This document shows, piece after piece, positions 25,764 to 35,600 of a DNA stretch of 64,000 nt. The position numbers were made by a program, and so were the translations under genes. Positions within the stretch are counted from its first letter, which is position 1; every line of letters starts with the position of its first letter. A model generated the notes under the pieces. That model saw only the letters and a program-made list of their open reading frames with translations. It was not told where the DNA came from and made no database searches. Source of the stretch: CAYYKD01 sp964471825 (GTDB taxonomy: Bacteria; Spirochaetota; GWE2-31-10; CAYYKD01). The DNA lies in NCBI GenBank assembly GCA_964471825.1, contig CAYYKD010000001.1, positions 1 to 64,000 of the forward strand, given 5' to 3'.

Positions 25764-26606
25764 TTATCTTGAATAGGTCGTTTTATGAACCCTATCAATA
25801 ATTTTTCTCTTCTTTATATCATAGAATGTGCCATCTGCCAAAAAACTCAAACTAAAACCATCAGCAGAGATGCTATCAGAATAAGCCACCTGCGAATAGT
25901 TTGTAATAAATGTCGGTTTTCGTATTAGCAGTGTTATTATCCCCGTACCGATAACTTCCAGTGTCATATCAGGATATATAATTGCTCCGGTATTCTCACC
26001 GATACCCATACCAAAGGACTCAACACCGCTGGCTATAAACTCGCCTAATCTATATATCCGCCCCCTTTCTGTAAAATGTGTATCAATAGAGATCCCCTTA
26101 ATAAAACCAAAACCATTTGTATAATCAACACAGCCTTTTCTAAAACCCATTGAATCACCATCATAAACCATCATCTCACCTGATGCAGCAGCTCCGGCAG
26201 ATGTTCCGGCAATCGTCATACCACCTGAGTATCTCTTTTTGATCAGCTTAATCAACTTTGATTCCCACATTAACTCAACGAGTTTAACCTGATCGCCTCC
26301 GGAAAAAAACACCAGATCTGCATCTTCAACTCTTTTTATAATAACAGGATCATCTGCCTCATCCCGTTTTTTAATGTCAACTACAGAAACCATATCAGCA
26401 CCAAGGTCCTTAAACAGAACTTCGTACTCTCTACCAACATCACTACTATAAGAATGGCTTGCTGAAGGTATAACTATAACTTTTTTTGCATTATTTAACT
26501 GAATCGTTCTTTTTAATACAACCAGATCACCTTTTTTTTCTTCCTTACCGCCGATTAAAACCAGATGACCTTTTTTAGATCTATTATTTCCGCCTATTAA
26601 ACTCAT
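25764..26606 (-). CDS. cphB: Cyanophycinase-family peptidase S51 (short form)
   Basis: 280 residues, the usual CphB size. Nucleophile Ser136 in TIAGTSAGAAAS, FFSGGDQVKLV upstream, and the substrate motif DTHFTERGRIYRL (Asp175, His177, Arg181, Arg183, Arg186). The Gln next to the His in CphB (DQHF) is Thr176 here, so specificity may differ from the 513-residue paralogue, which keeps Gln. The N-terminus is free of a signal peptide. It lies 155 nt upstream of the cphA-like gene on the same strand under its own promoter (26659-26686), so the two are probably coexpressed. A general isoaspartyl or arginyl-dipeptide hydrolase is an alternative. Confidence 0.85.
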   Translation of the reverse strand: MSLIGGNNRSKKGHLVLIGGKEEKKGDLVVLKRTIQLNNAKKVIVIPSASHSYSSDVGREYEVLFKDLGADMVSVVDIKKRDEADDPVIIKRVEDADLVFFSGGDQVKLVELMWESKLIKLIKKRYSGGMTIAGTSAGAAASGEMMVYDGDSMGFRKGCVDYTNGFGFIKGISIDTHFTERGRIYRLGEFIASGVESFGMGIGENTGAIIYPDMTLEVIGTGIITLLIRKPTFITNYSQVAYSDSISADGFSLSFLADGTFYDIKKRKIIDRVHKTTYSR

Positions 26607-26658
26607 ATTTCAAATAACTCCATCACTTATTTAATAAAATATATTTCTAATTTCTTTT

Positions 26659-26686
26659 AGTATATTTTATTGTTGTTAAAAGTCAA
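26659..26686 (-). promoter_or_regulatory. Promoter of the short cyanophycinase gene
   Basis: Minus strand TTGACT (26686-26681), 16-nt spacer, TATACT (26664-26659), about 50 nt before the ATG. Confidence 0.6.
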
Positions 26687-26806
26687 GATAATAACAAAAT
26701 ATTTTATAGAAAATTGTATTGGCCCACTAACAATTGTGGAATCAAAATAATAGGAGACATAATAAAACAAAATTTTGCGAGAACCTAAAAAATATTCAGA
26801 TATATG

Positions 26807-26835
26807 TTGACATAATATAGCCATTGATTTATTAT
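26807..26835 (+). promoter_or_regulatory. Promoter of the binding-protein/kinase pair
   Basis: TTGACA (26807-26812), 17-nt spacer, TATTAT (26830-26835): near-consensus. It leaves a leader of about 170 nt, AT-rich and without a recognisable riboswitch. The rest of the 408-base divergent region (26607-27014) holds only the opposing promoter and a palindromic TTAATTAATTAAT tract. Confidence 0.6.
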
Positions 26836-27014
26836 TTGAATTAATTAATTAATCAATTATTGAACAAGTTAACAAATTGATGACATAGAGTGATAAATAA
26901 AGTAAATAATGTATTAATAATTGCCTTTAGCAATGTGGTTAACAAAATCAAGGTAAGTCTTTTAAATAATAGTTTTGAAATAAAAATTTTGAAATATAAA
27001 AAGGATGGGGTCAT

Positions 27015-28190
27015 ATGGGTAAACATAAATCACGACTTTTTTTATCCCTGATTGTAGTTTTTGTACTTTTTACCGCAATGTCATGCAAACGAGAGATTGT
27101 TGTAGCATATCACTCAAATATGACCGGAAAAGGCTCCGAACTGTCTCATGCCGGGAAGGCGGGATTTATGCTTGCGGTTTCTGAGCAAAACAACTCCAAC
27201 AAACCTGTAAAAATTAAACCTATTATACTTGATGATCAGAACAGTACTGAAACGGCTATTGAAAATATAAAAAGAGTTAATAAAAGTAATAACAAGAATC
27301 TGCAGTTTATTATCGGCCATTCATTAAGTGAGATGACAAAATCGACACTTGACTATATAAATAAAAATAAAATCCTTATGATCAGTCCGACATCAAGCTC
27401 AGACTACTTTGAGAATAGAGATGATTATTTTATTAAATGTTATCCGTCAACTGTTGAGCTTGCAAAAACAACTATTGATTATGCTATTTTAAAAGAAAAG
27501 GTCAATAGGTTTGTATTCATAGGGGATAATAAAAATCAAGAGTATGTCGACTCATTCTATAGGGGCGTCAGAGAGTCGGTTGACATAAATCTGCAATCAA
27601 CCGGAAAAAATGGAAGTGTTAAAATTGAATTTAACCCGGATATGATAAAATCAATACGCTTTAGAGATTCTGATCCCTATAATCTTGAAAAGATAATATC
27701 CGGATTAGTAGAAAGTGATGATGGTCTAAGGGGTATAATACTGGCAACAAATCCGACTGACTCGATACTTATGGCCTCTTTTATTAAGAAATATAGGCTT
27801 ATGAGTCGTGTCATCCTAACCGCATGGGCAACAACCGGAGATCTATTAGTCTCATCAGGTGAGTTAGTCGAGGGAGCTATTTGTGCTCTACCATTTAAAT
27901 TTAACTGTACATATGACAAATATAGTAAATTCACTAAGCAACACCTATTAGAGTATGGTAGGGTGCCATCCTTTGCAGCTGTATTTACAAATGAAGCTGC
28001 GAATATTTTGTTCGAGGCATTTAATAATGGTCACCGCACACCTGATGCGGTAAAGAACTACATTATTGATAAGGGTGTATTCAACGGTCTACAGAGTGAG
28101 AGTATTGTATTTAATAAATATGGAGATGCAGCCAGACAATTTTATATATATAGGATTATTGATTCAAACTTCGTACAAATTGATGACTAA
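27015..28190 (+). CDS. Periplasmic amino-acid-type substrate-binding lipoprotein
   Basis: Type I periplasmic binding protein of the branched-chain amino acid (LivJ) class. The signal ends in the lipobox FTAMSC, so it should be membrane-tethered. Family blocks: LSHAGKAGFMLAVSEQNN, IIGHSLSEMTKSTLDYIN, MISPTSSSDYF, VFIGDNKNQEYVDSF, GRVPSFAAVFTNEAAN. 391 residues is typical. No ABC permease or ATPase is nearby; the next gene, 13 nt on, is a membrane histidine kinase. It therefore probably serves as a ligand sensor for that kinase rather than in transport. GGATGGGG precedes the ATG. Ligand unknown. Confidence 0.85.
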   Translation: MGKHKSRLFLSLIVVFVLFTAMSCKREIVVAYHSNMTGKGSELSHAGKAGFMLAVSEQNNSNKPVKIKPIILDDQNSTETAIENIKRVNKSNNKNLQFIIGHSLSEMTKSTLDYINKNKILMISPTSSSDYFENRDDYFIKCYPSTVELAKTTIDYAILKEKVNRFVFIGDNKNQEYVDSFYRGVRESVDINLQSTGKNGSVKIEFNPDMIKSIRFRDSDPYNLEKIISGLVESDDGLRGIILATNPTDSILMASFIKKYRLMSRVILTAWATTGDLLVSSGELVEGAICALPFKFNCTYDKYSKFTKQHLLEYGRVPSFAAVFTNEAANILFEAFNNGHRTPDAVKNYIIDKGVFNGLQSESIVFNKYGDAARQFYIYRIIDSNFVQIDD

Positions 28191-28203
28191 ACGGAAGGGA
28201 ACA

Positions 28204-30249
28204 ATGAATATAATAGAGAGAGAAAAAACCGGTTCGATCAAACGAAAATCAATGAGAGCCGTAATATTTACCTTTGAATTCTTTTTAATCCTGTTTATGA
28301 TCTCATCTTTGATATTTTCAATATATATTATCTATAATACTGAGAAGAAAAATATTAAAGAAAACTATAAGATAATAGCAGATTCAATTAGTCACTCTAT
28401 AGGACTGCATTTTGCATACTCGGCAGATGAGTTAATATTTTCAGCTAAAATTTTAACTGACAGCATTAGTGACACAAATGATAGCAAAATAGTTGCGGAT
28501 AGGGCTAAACATATACTTAACAGTTACTATGATAGCTGCAAAGGGTTTGAAACTATCAAATTGATTAATGAAGATAATACAATTACGAATATCAATTCAC
28601 CATACTACTTTATGGTTGGAACGCCGGTCTCCAGAAAACCGTTGTTGAGATATAAAAACCGCGAGGTCTATTGGTCTGATAGTTATATCTCATTGATCTC
28701 AGGAACACCTGTTATCAGCATATCAGATCATGTCGGCGACCTGCTTTTATCAGCCGAGTTTTCTTTAGCCAAATTATCGGATCAATTAAGATTGAAAAAT
28801 AAGCACTATAAATTTGGTGTTATGGATAGAAATGGATATTTTATTGCACATTCTGACCCTGTCTTTGTTAGTAACAGATATCACAGGTCTCTTCTGTTAC
28901 CTAAAGATTCTATCAATGAATCATATATGACATTTGAGTACGATCAGATTGAATATTCAGGTGTATTTTTTGTTGATGAGGAGACCGGATATACTATTAT
29001 TGTCTATAACTCTAATAATTTTTTATTTAAAAATCTAAAATATTTATTCTTTAAGTTGTTGATTACAATTCTGGTATTATTTCTAATCTACAGCTATTTA
29101 ACAAATAGGTTTATCAATTCGATCAAAAAACATTTTAATGTGCTTGAAAGATTTTTATATGAAGCTGATAAAAGAAGCGTTAAAAATATACTTATGCCTG
29201 AGTTTGAATTTGATGAATTTAATATTATCTTTAAAACCATATCAACAATATGGGAAAAACTATCAGACAGGGAACATGCACTTTTTGATGCAAATGAATA
29301 TATATCTAAGGTTTTAATGAGTATTGATGATGGTATAATTGCCTTTGATAAAAACAATCAGATATTTTTTTCCAACAAAGCGGCAAGAGAGCTATTAGCA
29401 ACTGTAAACAGCTTTGATGATATGCCAACCAATAGAGATGAGGTGTTTGCATTATTAAAAATAAATAACGGTACCGTAAAAAATGAAATCAAAGAGTTTG
29501 TTGATAAAAACGGTAATCCGTTATTTATTGATATTAAGTTTTCATACTTATCGGGAATTCGCGGTAACCGGCGAGGAGAGTTATTGGTTATAAATAATGT
29601 CTCCGAACAAACGGTCTATGAGAATCAGATGCAAATCGCTCTAAAAGAAAAAAACTTTTTATTAAAAGAGATCCATCATAGGGTCAAAAATAATTTACAG
29701 ATAATCAGCAGTATAATCAATCTTCAGACCGCATCGATGACAGATGATCAGATAATTCAAATAGCTCAGGACACCGAAAACCGTATAAAGATCATATCAA
29801 TCCTACATGAAAAGATGTATAGAAATGATGATATATCAAAGGTGGATTTTGGAGACTACATCAGGACTGTAACAGAGCTTCTGTATTCATTCTATATCAG
29901 TAAATTAAAAGCATATATCGAAGTTCATTATGAGTTAGAGGAAATACTATTTGGTGTAGATACGGCGACTCCACTTGGACTATTTTTGAATGAGGTAATA
30001 TCAAATTGCTTTAAACATGCCTACAACAATACTGAAAAGGGTTCGCTTGTTATAACTTTAAAAAAACACATTGATAATAAGTTCGAACTTAACATCTCAG
30101 ACAACGGGCCGGGCATTGAGGATAAGGATCATGATTGCTCTCTGGGGATGAAACTGATCAACGCACTTGCAATGCAGCTTAATGGAGACCTTAGCATAGA
30201 AAATGTTAATGGAACAAGCGTTAATCTCATATTTTATGAAACAAGATAA
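28204..30249 (+). CDS. Membrane histidine kinase, HisKA_2 type, with PAS
   Basis: 681 residues from the ATG at 28204 (GGAAGGGAAC just upstream; an earlier in-frame ATG lies inside the binding-protein gene). N-terminal helix (about 20-45), a periplasmic sensor resembling a double-Cache domain (50-270: SPYYFMVGTPVSRKPL, FGVMDRNGYFIAHSDP), a second helix (285-305), a PAS domain (360-470: SIDDGIIAFDKNNQIFFSNKAA) and HisKA_2 KEIHHRVKNNLQIISSIINL with the acceptor His. The HATPase has NEVISNCFKHAY, ISDNGPGIED and LGMKLINALAMQL. No response regulator is adjacent. Pairing with the upstream binding protein suggests it senses an amino-acid-like ligand. Confidence 0.88.
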   Translation: MNIIEREKTGSIKRKSMRAVIFTFEFFLILFMISSLIFSIYIIYNTEKKNIKENYKIIADSISHSIGLHFAYSADELIFSAKILTDSISDTNDSKIVADRAKHILNSYYDSCKGFETIKLINEDNTITNINSPYYFMVGTPVSRKPLLRYKNREVYWSDSYISLISGTPVISISDHVGDLLLSAEFSLAKLSDQLRLKNKHYKFGVMDRNGYFIAHSDPVFVSNRYHRSLLLPKDSINESYMTFEYDQIEYSGVFFVDEETGYTIIVYNSNNFLFKNLKYLFFKLLITILVLFLIYSYLTNRFINSIKKHFNVLERFLYEADKRSVKNILMPEFEFDEFNIIFKTISTIWEKLSDREHALFDANEYISKVLMSIDDGIIAFDKNNQIFFSNKAARELLATVNSFDDMPTNRDEVFALLKINNGTVKNEIKEFVDKNGNPLFIDIKFSYLSGIRGNRRGELLVINNVSEQTVYENQMQIALKEKNFLLKEIHHRVKNNLQIISSIINLQTASMTDDQIIQIAQDTENRIKIISILHEKMYRNDDISKVDFGDYIRTVTELLYSFYISKLKAYIEVHYELEEILFGVDTATPLGLFLNEVISNCFKHAYNNTEKGSLVITLKKHIDNKFELNISDNGPGIEDKDHDCSLGMKLINALAMQLNGDLSIENVNGTSVNLIFYETR

Positions 30250-30275
30250 GCTTTATATTTCCATGTTTTCATCTT

Positions 30276-30305
30276 GATAGATAGATAGATAGATAGATAG
30301 ATAGA
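30276..30305. repeat. (GATA)7.5 microsatellite
   Basis: Thirty bases of perfect GATA repeats between two convergent genes. It is outside both coding regions and not at a promoter. Confidence 0.95.
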
Positions 30306-30315
30306 AGTTTAGATG

Positions 30316-30348
30316 GAATTCAAATAGAATTCAAATAGAATTTAAATA
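30316..30348. repeat. Three tandem copies of an 11-bp unit
   Basis: GAATTCAAATA, GAATTCAAATA, GAATTTAAATA directly after the GATA tract, ending 10 nt before the GGDEF-EAL stop codon. Confidence 0.9.
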
Positions 30349-30358
30349 AAAGTTCGGG

Positions 30359-32338
30359 TTAGTCTCCCAAATAGGCAAACATATCAGGCGAATCGGTAGG
30401 TTCTCCAAGGTAGTAGCCCTGAGAATAATCAACACCAAGCTCATTTACTTTTTCGTATACCTCTTTGGAGTGTACAAATTCAGAGACAGTTTTCAGCCCA
30501 AGCTCCTTAGCAAAGGTTACAATTGTCTTTGTAATGATCTGACAGTTGACATCCTTATCAATATTTTTTATCATAGAGGCGTCAATTTTTATGTAGTCAA
30601 CATTTAACCTTAGTATATGATCAAAGTTAGAATAACCGGAACCAAAGTCATCAATTGCAACTTTGCAGCCAAGAGCCTTAACATTATCAATAAATGATAT
30701 TATTGAGTTGTAATTTTCTATACCCTCAGATTCTAATATCTCAAAAACTATCCTATGTGCAATTTCCTTATGATCTTTAAGCATCTGAAATATAAAGCTG
30801 TTTGTTTCCTCATTTAGAATATCTATAATAGAAATGTTGATTGAGAACTCCTTCTCAATAGTCTCACATATCTTGAATACCTTCTGTATCATTATCTTAG
30901 TTATATGCGAGTAAAGACGAGCCTTCTTTGACACCTCAAGAAAATAGTATGGTGAAATAACATCGCCATTAATATCAAGCATTCTCACAAGGCACTCATA
31001 TTTTTCAATCTCACCTGTGAGGTTGTTAACAATCGGCTGAAAGAATGGGAGTATTCGGCTTTCTTTTAAAGCACTTTTAATTTTAAGACTCCACTTAATG
31101 TTGTGTTCATATTGTTTTGTAATCTGCATTTTTTCATCAAAAACAATAAAGTGTTTTCGTTGTTTCTTTGCCTGTTTTAATGCCATATCTGCATTGTTTA
31201 ATATTGTTGTGCCAAGGGCAAGATCATTATCAGCGGAGGTCTCATAGGCGACACCTACTGTCGTAGTGATGTTTATCTCATTGTTATTGTATATAAAAAC
31301 TCTGTCATTGATCTCTTCAAATATATACTTGATTATATAGTCTCTAACTTCAGCCTCATCAACTATGAGTTTTTTGTTAATCAGAATTGCGAATTCATCT
31401 GCTACAAGTCTGTAGATTTTTGTGTTTTTATTCTCAAGCGTGTTTGCCAATCGCAACGCAATCTCTTTTAGGACAAAATCACCGACAAGATTGCCGTAGA
31501 AGTCATTAATCTCCTGAAATGAGTCAACATTTAATAGGATTAACACAGGGCATTCGGCCTTACCAAGATCTAAGAGCAGCCTGTTTCTGTTTGGGAGGTC
31601 AGTAACGGTGTCTGTGTAGAGTTGATTTAACAGTGCATTTGCATAGTTTTCCATAGAGTCGGCCATCTTATTGATGTTTCTGCCAAGCTGACCAATCTCA
31701 TCGTGTGAAGATAGCATAACTCTGGATTCAAATGAGTTGTCGGCAAACTTCTTTACAGTCTCATCAAGTTTTCTTAAAGGATCAAGAATGATAAGTTTTA
31801 ATCCTACATAGATGAGAATTAAAATGATAGATGACATTAGGATAGTTCTGAATGTAAGTTTGTAGAACATCATATCTATGGAGGGTGCAAGAAATTTATC
31901 TGAAATTAGTATTGTTACGACACCGATTGTAAGACCATACTTCTCAATATTGCCTGAGACGAAATCATTTGTACTTTTTAATTTAATCTCAGAGGCCATA
32001 TCGTTTGGATTGAGTTTGACTGTCTTCCAATCTTTGTCCCGTTTAAAACCTGTTAATATACCGCCATTGACATCGGTTATATATATAGAGAAGATATGTT
32101 CGTTACCCATCTCTTCTGAAAGCATATCGTCAATCATTTTGAGGTCAAAATTCCATAGCGGATCAGAGAGTGTTTTGGTGATCCTCGATTGAGTATCGTT
32201 AGTCTGTTTTTTCAACTGTGCTATAAATGAGTTCTTGTTACTGACAAAAGTTACAAGTGTTTCAATTACCATTGTTAGTAAAATACAGAATAACAATATA
32301 AAAGCAACCTTTAAGTAAATTGATGATTTTCTTTCCAA
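30359..32338 (-). CDS. Membrane HAMP-GGDEF-EAL protein (cyclic-di-GMP phosphodiesterase likely)
   Basis: Helix at 10-30, periplasmic region to about 160, second helix 165-190, HAMP (190-240), GGDEF (250-400) and EAL (410-659). The GGDEF active site reads LVADEF, so diguanylate cyclase activity is unlikely. The EAL motif reads ECLVRM, but the catalytic residues seem kept: FSINIS, FEILES, AIDDFGSGYSNF, YIKIDASM, SEFVHS, YSQGYYLG. It is therefore probably a phosphodiesterase with a degenerate, possibly GTP-sensing GGDEF. The start is TTG, with AAGG about 8 nt upstream. It controls an unknown output; motility is a common one. Confidence 0.88.
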   Translation of the reverse strand: MERKSSIYLKVAFILLFCILLTMVIETLVTFVSNKNSFIAQLKKQTNDTQSRITKTLSDPLWNFDLKMIDDMLSEEMGNEHIFSIYITDVNGGILTGFKRDKDWKTVKLNPNDMASEIKLKSTNDFVSGNIEKYGLTIGVVTILISDKFLAPSIDMMFYKLTFRTILMSSIILILIYVGLKLIILDPLRKLDETVKKFADNSFESRVMLSSHDEIGQLGRNINKMADSMENYANALLNQLYTDTVTDLPNRNRLLLDLGKAECPVLILLNVDSFQEINDFYGNLVGDFVLKEIALRLANTLENKNTKIYRLVADEFAILINKKLIVDEAEVRDYIIKYIFEEINDRVFIYNNNEINITTTVGVAYETSADNDLALGTTILNNADMALKQAKKQRKHFIVFDEKMQITKQYEHNIKWSLKIKSALKESRILPFFQPIVNNLTGEIEKYECLVRMLDINGDVISPYYFLEVSKKARLYSHITKIMIQKVFKICETIEKEFSINISIIDILNEETNSFIFQMLKDHKEIAHRIVFEILESEGIENYNSIISFIDNVKALGCKVAIDDFGSGYSNFDHILRLNVDYIKIDASMIKNIDKDVNCQIITKTIVTFAKELGLKTVSEFVHSKEVYEKVNELGVDYSQGYYLGEPTDSPDMFAYLGD

Positions 32339-32559
32339 TTTTTGACCTTCATTATTTATAGTAAATATTTTAGTAATAATAACTAAAAGATTATATAATA
32401 AATTTTAATAGTTTGAAACAATTTTTTTAATTTTTATCATTAATTGTTTGAATTTAAGTTTCTATTTAAGTTTGTATTCAATAAAATATTATAAAATATT
32501 ATAAAATATAATTATTTATTTGTGTTATATAATTGATATATCCATAATTAAGAAATTCC

Positions 32560-32587
32560 TTGTAAATTAGCTCATTTGTAGTATAAT
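32560..32587 (+). promoter_or_regulatory. Promoter of the giant surface-protein gene
   Basis: TTGTAA (32560-32565), 16-nt spacer, TATAAT (32582-32587). The leader is about 40 nt with AAGGTGAT before the ATG. The preceding 220 bases are nearly pure A/T with short ATATTATAAA repeats. Confidence 0.6.
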
Positions 32588-32634
32588 CAAAAAAGATCTT
32601 GTAATTTCGAATATTTTACGAAGGTGATACTTAT

Positions 32635-35600
32635 ATGTTTAAGAAATTATGGTGTGCATTATTAATAACTTTATTAGCTATGTTATCAGTCTATTCAGAT
32701 AACTATACATGGACTGGCGGTGGTAACGGATCGAGTTGGAATGATCTCGACAACTGGGGTGGGATAGCTTATCCTTCTAATCCTATAGACACCGCAACGA
32801 TCAACTCAGGCAACATCACAATTAACGAATCAATAAATATTGCAGCAATAACGCTAAATGGTGGTACACTAACAGGCGGGGTCGGCAATGACATTATAGT
32901 TGGCGGTTTTGTATCTGATGGTGTCTTCCTTGGAAATGGCAGCAACTTAACAGTAAATGGAAATGTGTCGGGAACAGGTACATTTAATGCAGGTGCCGGG
33001 GCTGTTAACCTTACAGGTAATGTGTCTGTAGATACATTTAACGCTGACAGCTCAACACTGCAAATAACCGGCGATGTTTCAAGTACTGCATTCAGCGGAG
33101 GAACAGCAGTTATTACTATAACCGGCGGTGTGAATTGTACGAATTTTTCGGCAACCTCAAATACCACTGAGGTAACGGGAGACTTTGTTGTAACCGGGTC
33201 ATTTACTAATTCATCCGGTATGGTAGACTTGAGCAATACAGGCAATCTCAATGTTGCCGGAGCATTCAACAACCTCAGCATCACAGGCGGAACGAGGACA
33301 ATAACTACGGCAACTGTCACGGTAGATGGTGCATTTACGCTTAACGGCGGGGATATCTCAATCGGAAATAACACGCTGGATATCAATGCTGCTCCAACAC
33401 TATCAAGCGGTACAATATCAATTACAGACGGAACTCTTGATCTTCAGGGAGCAGGCGCATTTACACTTGGAGCATCGACTATAAATGTATCGGGTACCGG
33501 AAATATAAATTGCACTGGAAATAGTTTTACGCTTAACGGCGGCAATATCTCACTGGATAACGGCTCTTTAGCTGCTGACGGGGTGAGTATTATAGGCGGT
33601 TCGTTTGATGCTGGTAACGGAACTATAACCTCTGCCGGCAATGTTGAAATTACAATGGGATTTACACAGTCGGGGTCAACAGTGATTATGACAGGCGGCA
33701 CTTCCTTACAAACTACAGCCCTAAATAATCTTACGATAAATACAGGTGCGGCAGTAACAGTTACAGGTGGACTTACGGCGGTAAACATCTCTGTATCAAG
33801 CGGTTCTCTTACAGCCGGAGGCAATATTAGTGTAAGTGGAGATCTTACAGTTGTAGGAACCCTAAATAGCGGATCAAATAATCTGACAGTAAGCGGTAAC
33901 CTTACCTGTACCGGCACACTTGATTTCTCAGAAGCTGGTACAGCTAATAGTATTAATTTTAATGGATCAACTGTTGATTTTACCGGCGGTAGTTTTACTA
34001 AGGGGGGTAATGCCGGTGATCAGATCAATTTTGGTTTTGCGGGAACAACTAGTTTTACTACAAATAACCTTGATTTCGGTAACATTAATATCGGTGGTTC
34101 TACAACGCTTAATATATCAGGCACACCTACATATAATAATGTTACTAACAACGGCGGGACATTTAACACTCAAAATAATAATATAACTTTAAACGGCAAC
34201 CTTAACAACACCTTAGGTACCATTAATGCCGGTTCATCTGATATTACAATATCAGGGAGCTTGACTAATGGAGGTGCTTTTAATGCCGGTTCAGGTAATT
34301 TAGAGTTAGCAGGTGATTTGAGTAATTCGGGGACTTTTAATGCAGAAACCTCTACTTTTATATTTGATGGGAATACAACAATTAACACAAATAATTTAAC
34401 ATTTAATAATATAACCATAAGTGGCGGTAGAACTCTCAATGGAAATAGTAATACCATTAACATTGAGGGAAACTGGGATAACTCTGCAGGAGGTTCATTT
34501 ACATCTGCGGGAACTACTGTTAATCTTACTACGGCAAGTACGGCGAATATATCGGGTAACACAACTTTTAATACTTTAAGTTGCTTGACTAACGGGAAAA
34601 CGATAAATCTGGGCGGTGACAACACAATCGCAAATTTTAATGTTTCATCAACGGTTATGGGACAGGCGATAAATATTACGGGAAGTAATAATTTTACAAG
34701 TCTATCTGTTACTGCACCTACAGGTACGGGACAGACGATAACCGTTACAAACGGAACTACGCAAGCCGTATCGGGTAATTTAACTCTCACCGGAACAGAG
34801 GGTAATCTCATTACATTACAAAGTGATTTAAGCGGTACATTCTTTACAATAAATGATACGGGTACAGAATCGGTATCATTTGTAAAAGTGTCAGATTGCA
34901 CGGGTAACGGAATTACTGCATCGTCTTCAAAGAATGTTACCCCACTTAATAACTCAGGTTGGACTTTTGCAGCTACTACTGTCACATGGGACGGATCATC
35001 GTCAACAGATTGGAATACTCCGGCTAACTGGGATCTAGGTTATGTGCCAAATGATACGGATAATGTGATAATTGCGAATACCGGTTCGCAACCTGCTACT
35101 TTAGCCGGCAATACAACCACCAATAATCTAACAATAAACGCAAACGCTATCTTATTTACCAATACTTTTGATTTGACCGTAACCAATAGTTATAACAATG
35201 ATGAAGGTACATTAAGAGTAAATCAGGCGGGCATACTGGCTTTGACCAATGATACAGACAGCGGCACGGTAGAATATATCGGCACAGACAGAAATTTACA
35301 TTTTACAGAATATTTTAACCTCACAGTTTCGGGGACAGGGACATTTTCTACTATTGCACCAAGTCCGACTACCGTAAACGGCAATCTCACTATTTCGGGA
35401 ATCGGCACTCTTTCAATGTGGCATAGTGTAAATGTCATCGGAAATTTAACGATGAGCAACGGAGTTATAACTGTAGGAGCAAATACTCTTGATATAAATG
35501 GGACAAGGAGTTTATCTGGAGGAGAAATTACAATTTCAACCGGAACTCTTGATTTACAGGAGAATCCTACCACACTTTCGGGAACAAGTATTATACTTTC

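Noticed and set aside
28066..28203. Extended N-terminus of the HisKA_2 kinase
   Set aside because: It would overlap the binding-protein gene in another frame; the ATG at 28204 has a ribosome-binding site.
30276..30305. GATA repeat as a phase-variation switch
   Set aside because: It lies between two convergent genes, outside coding sequence and promoters.
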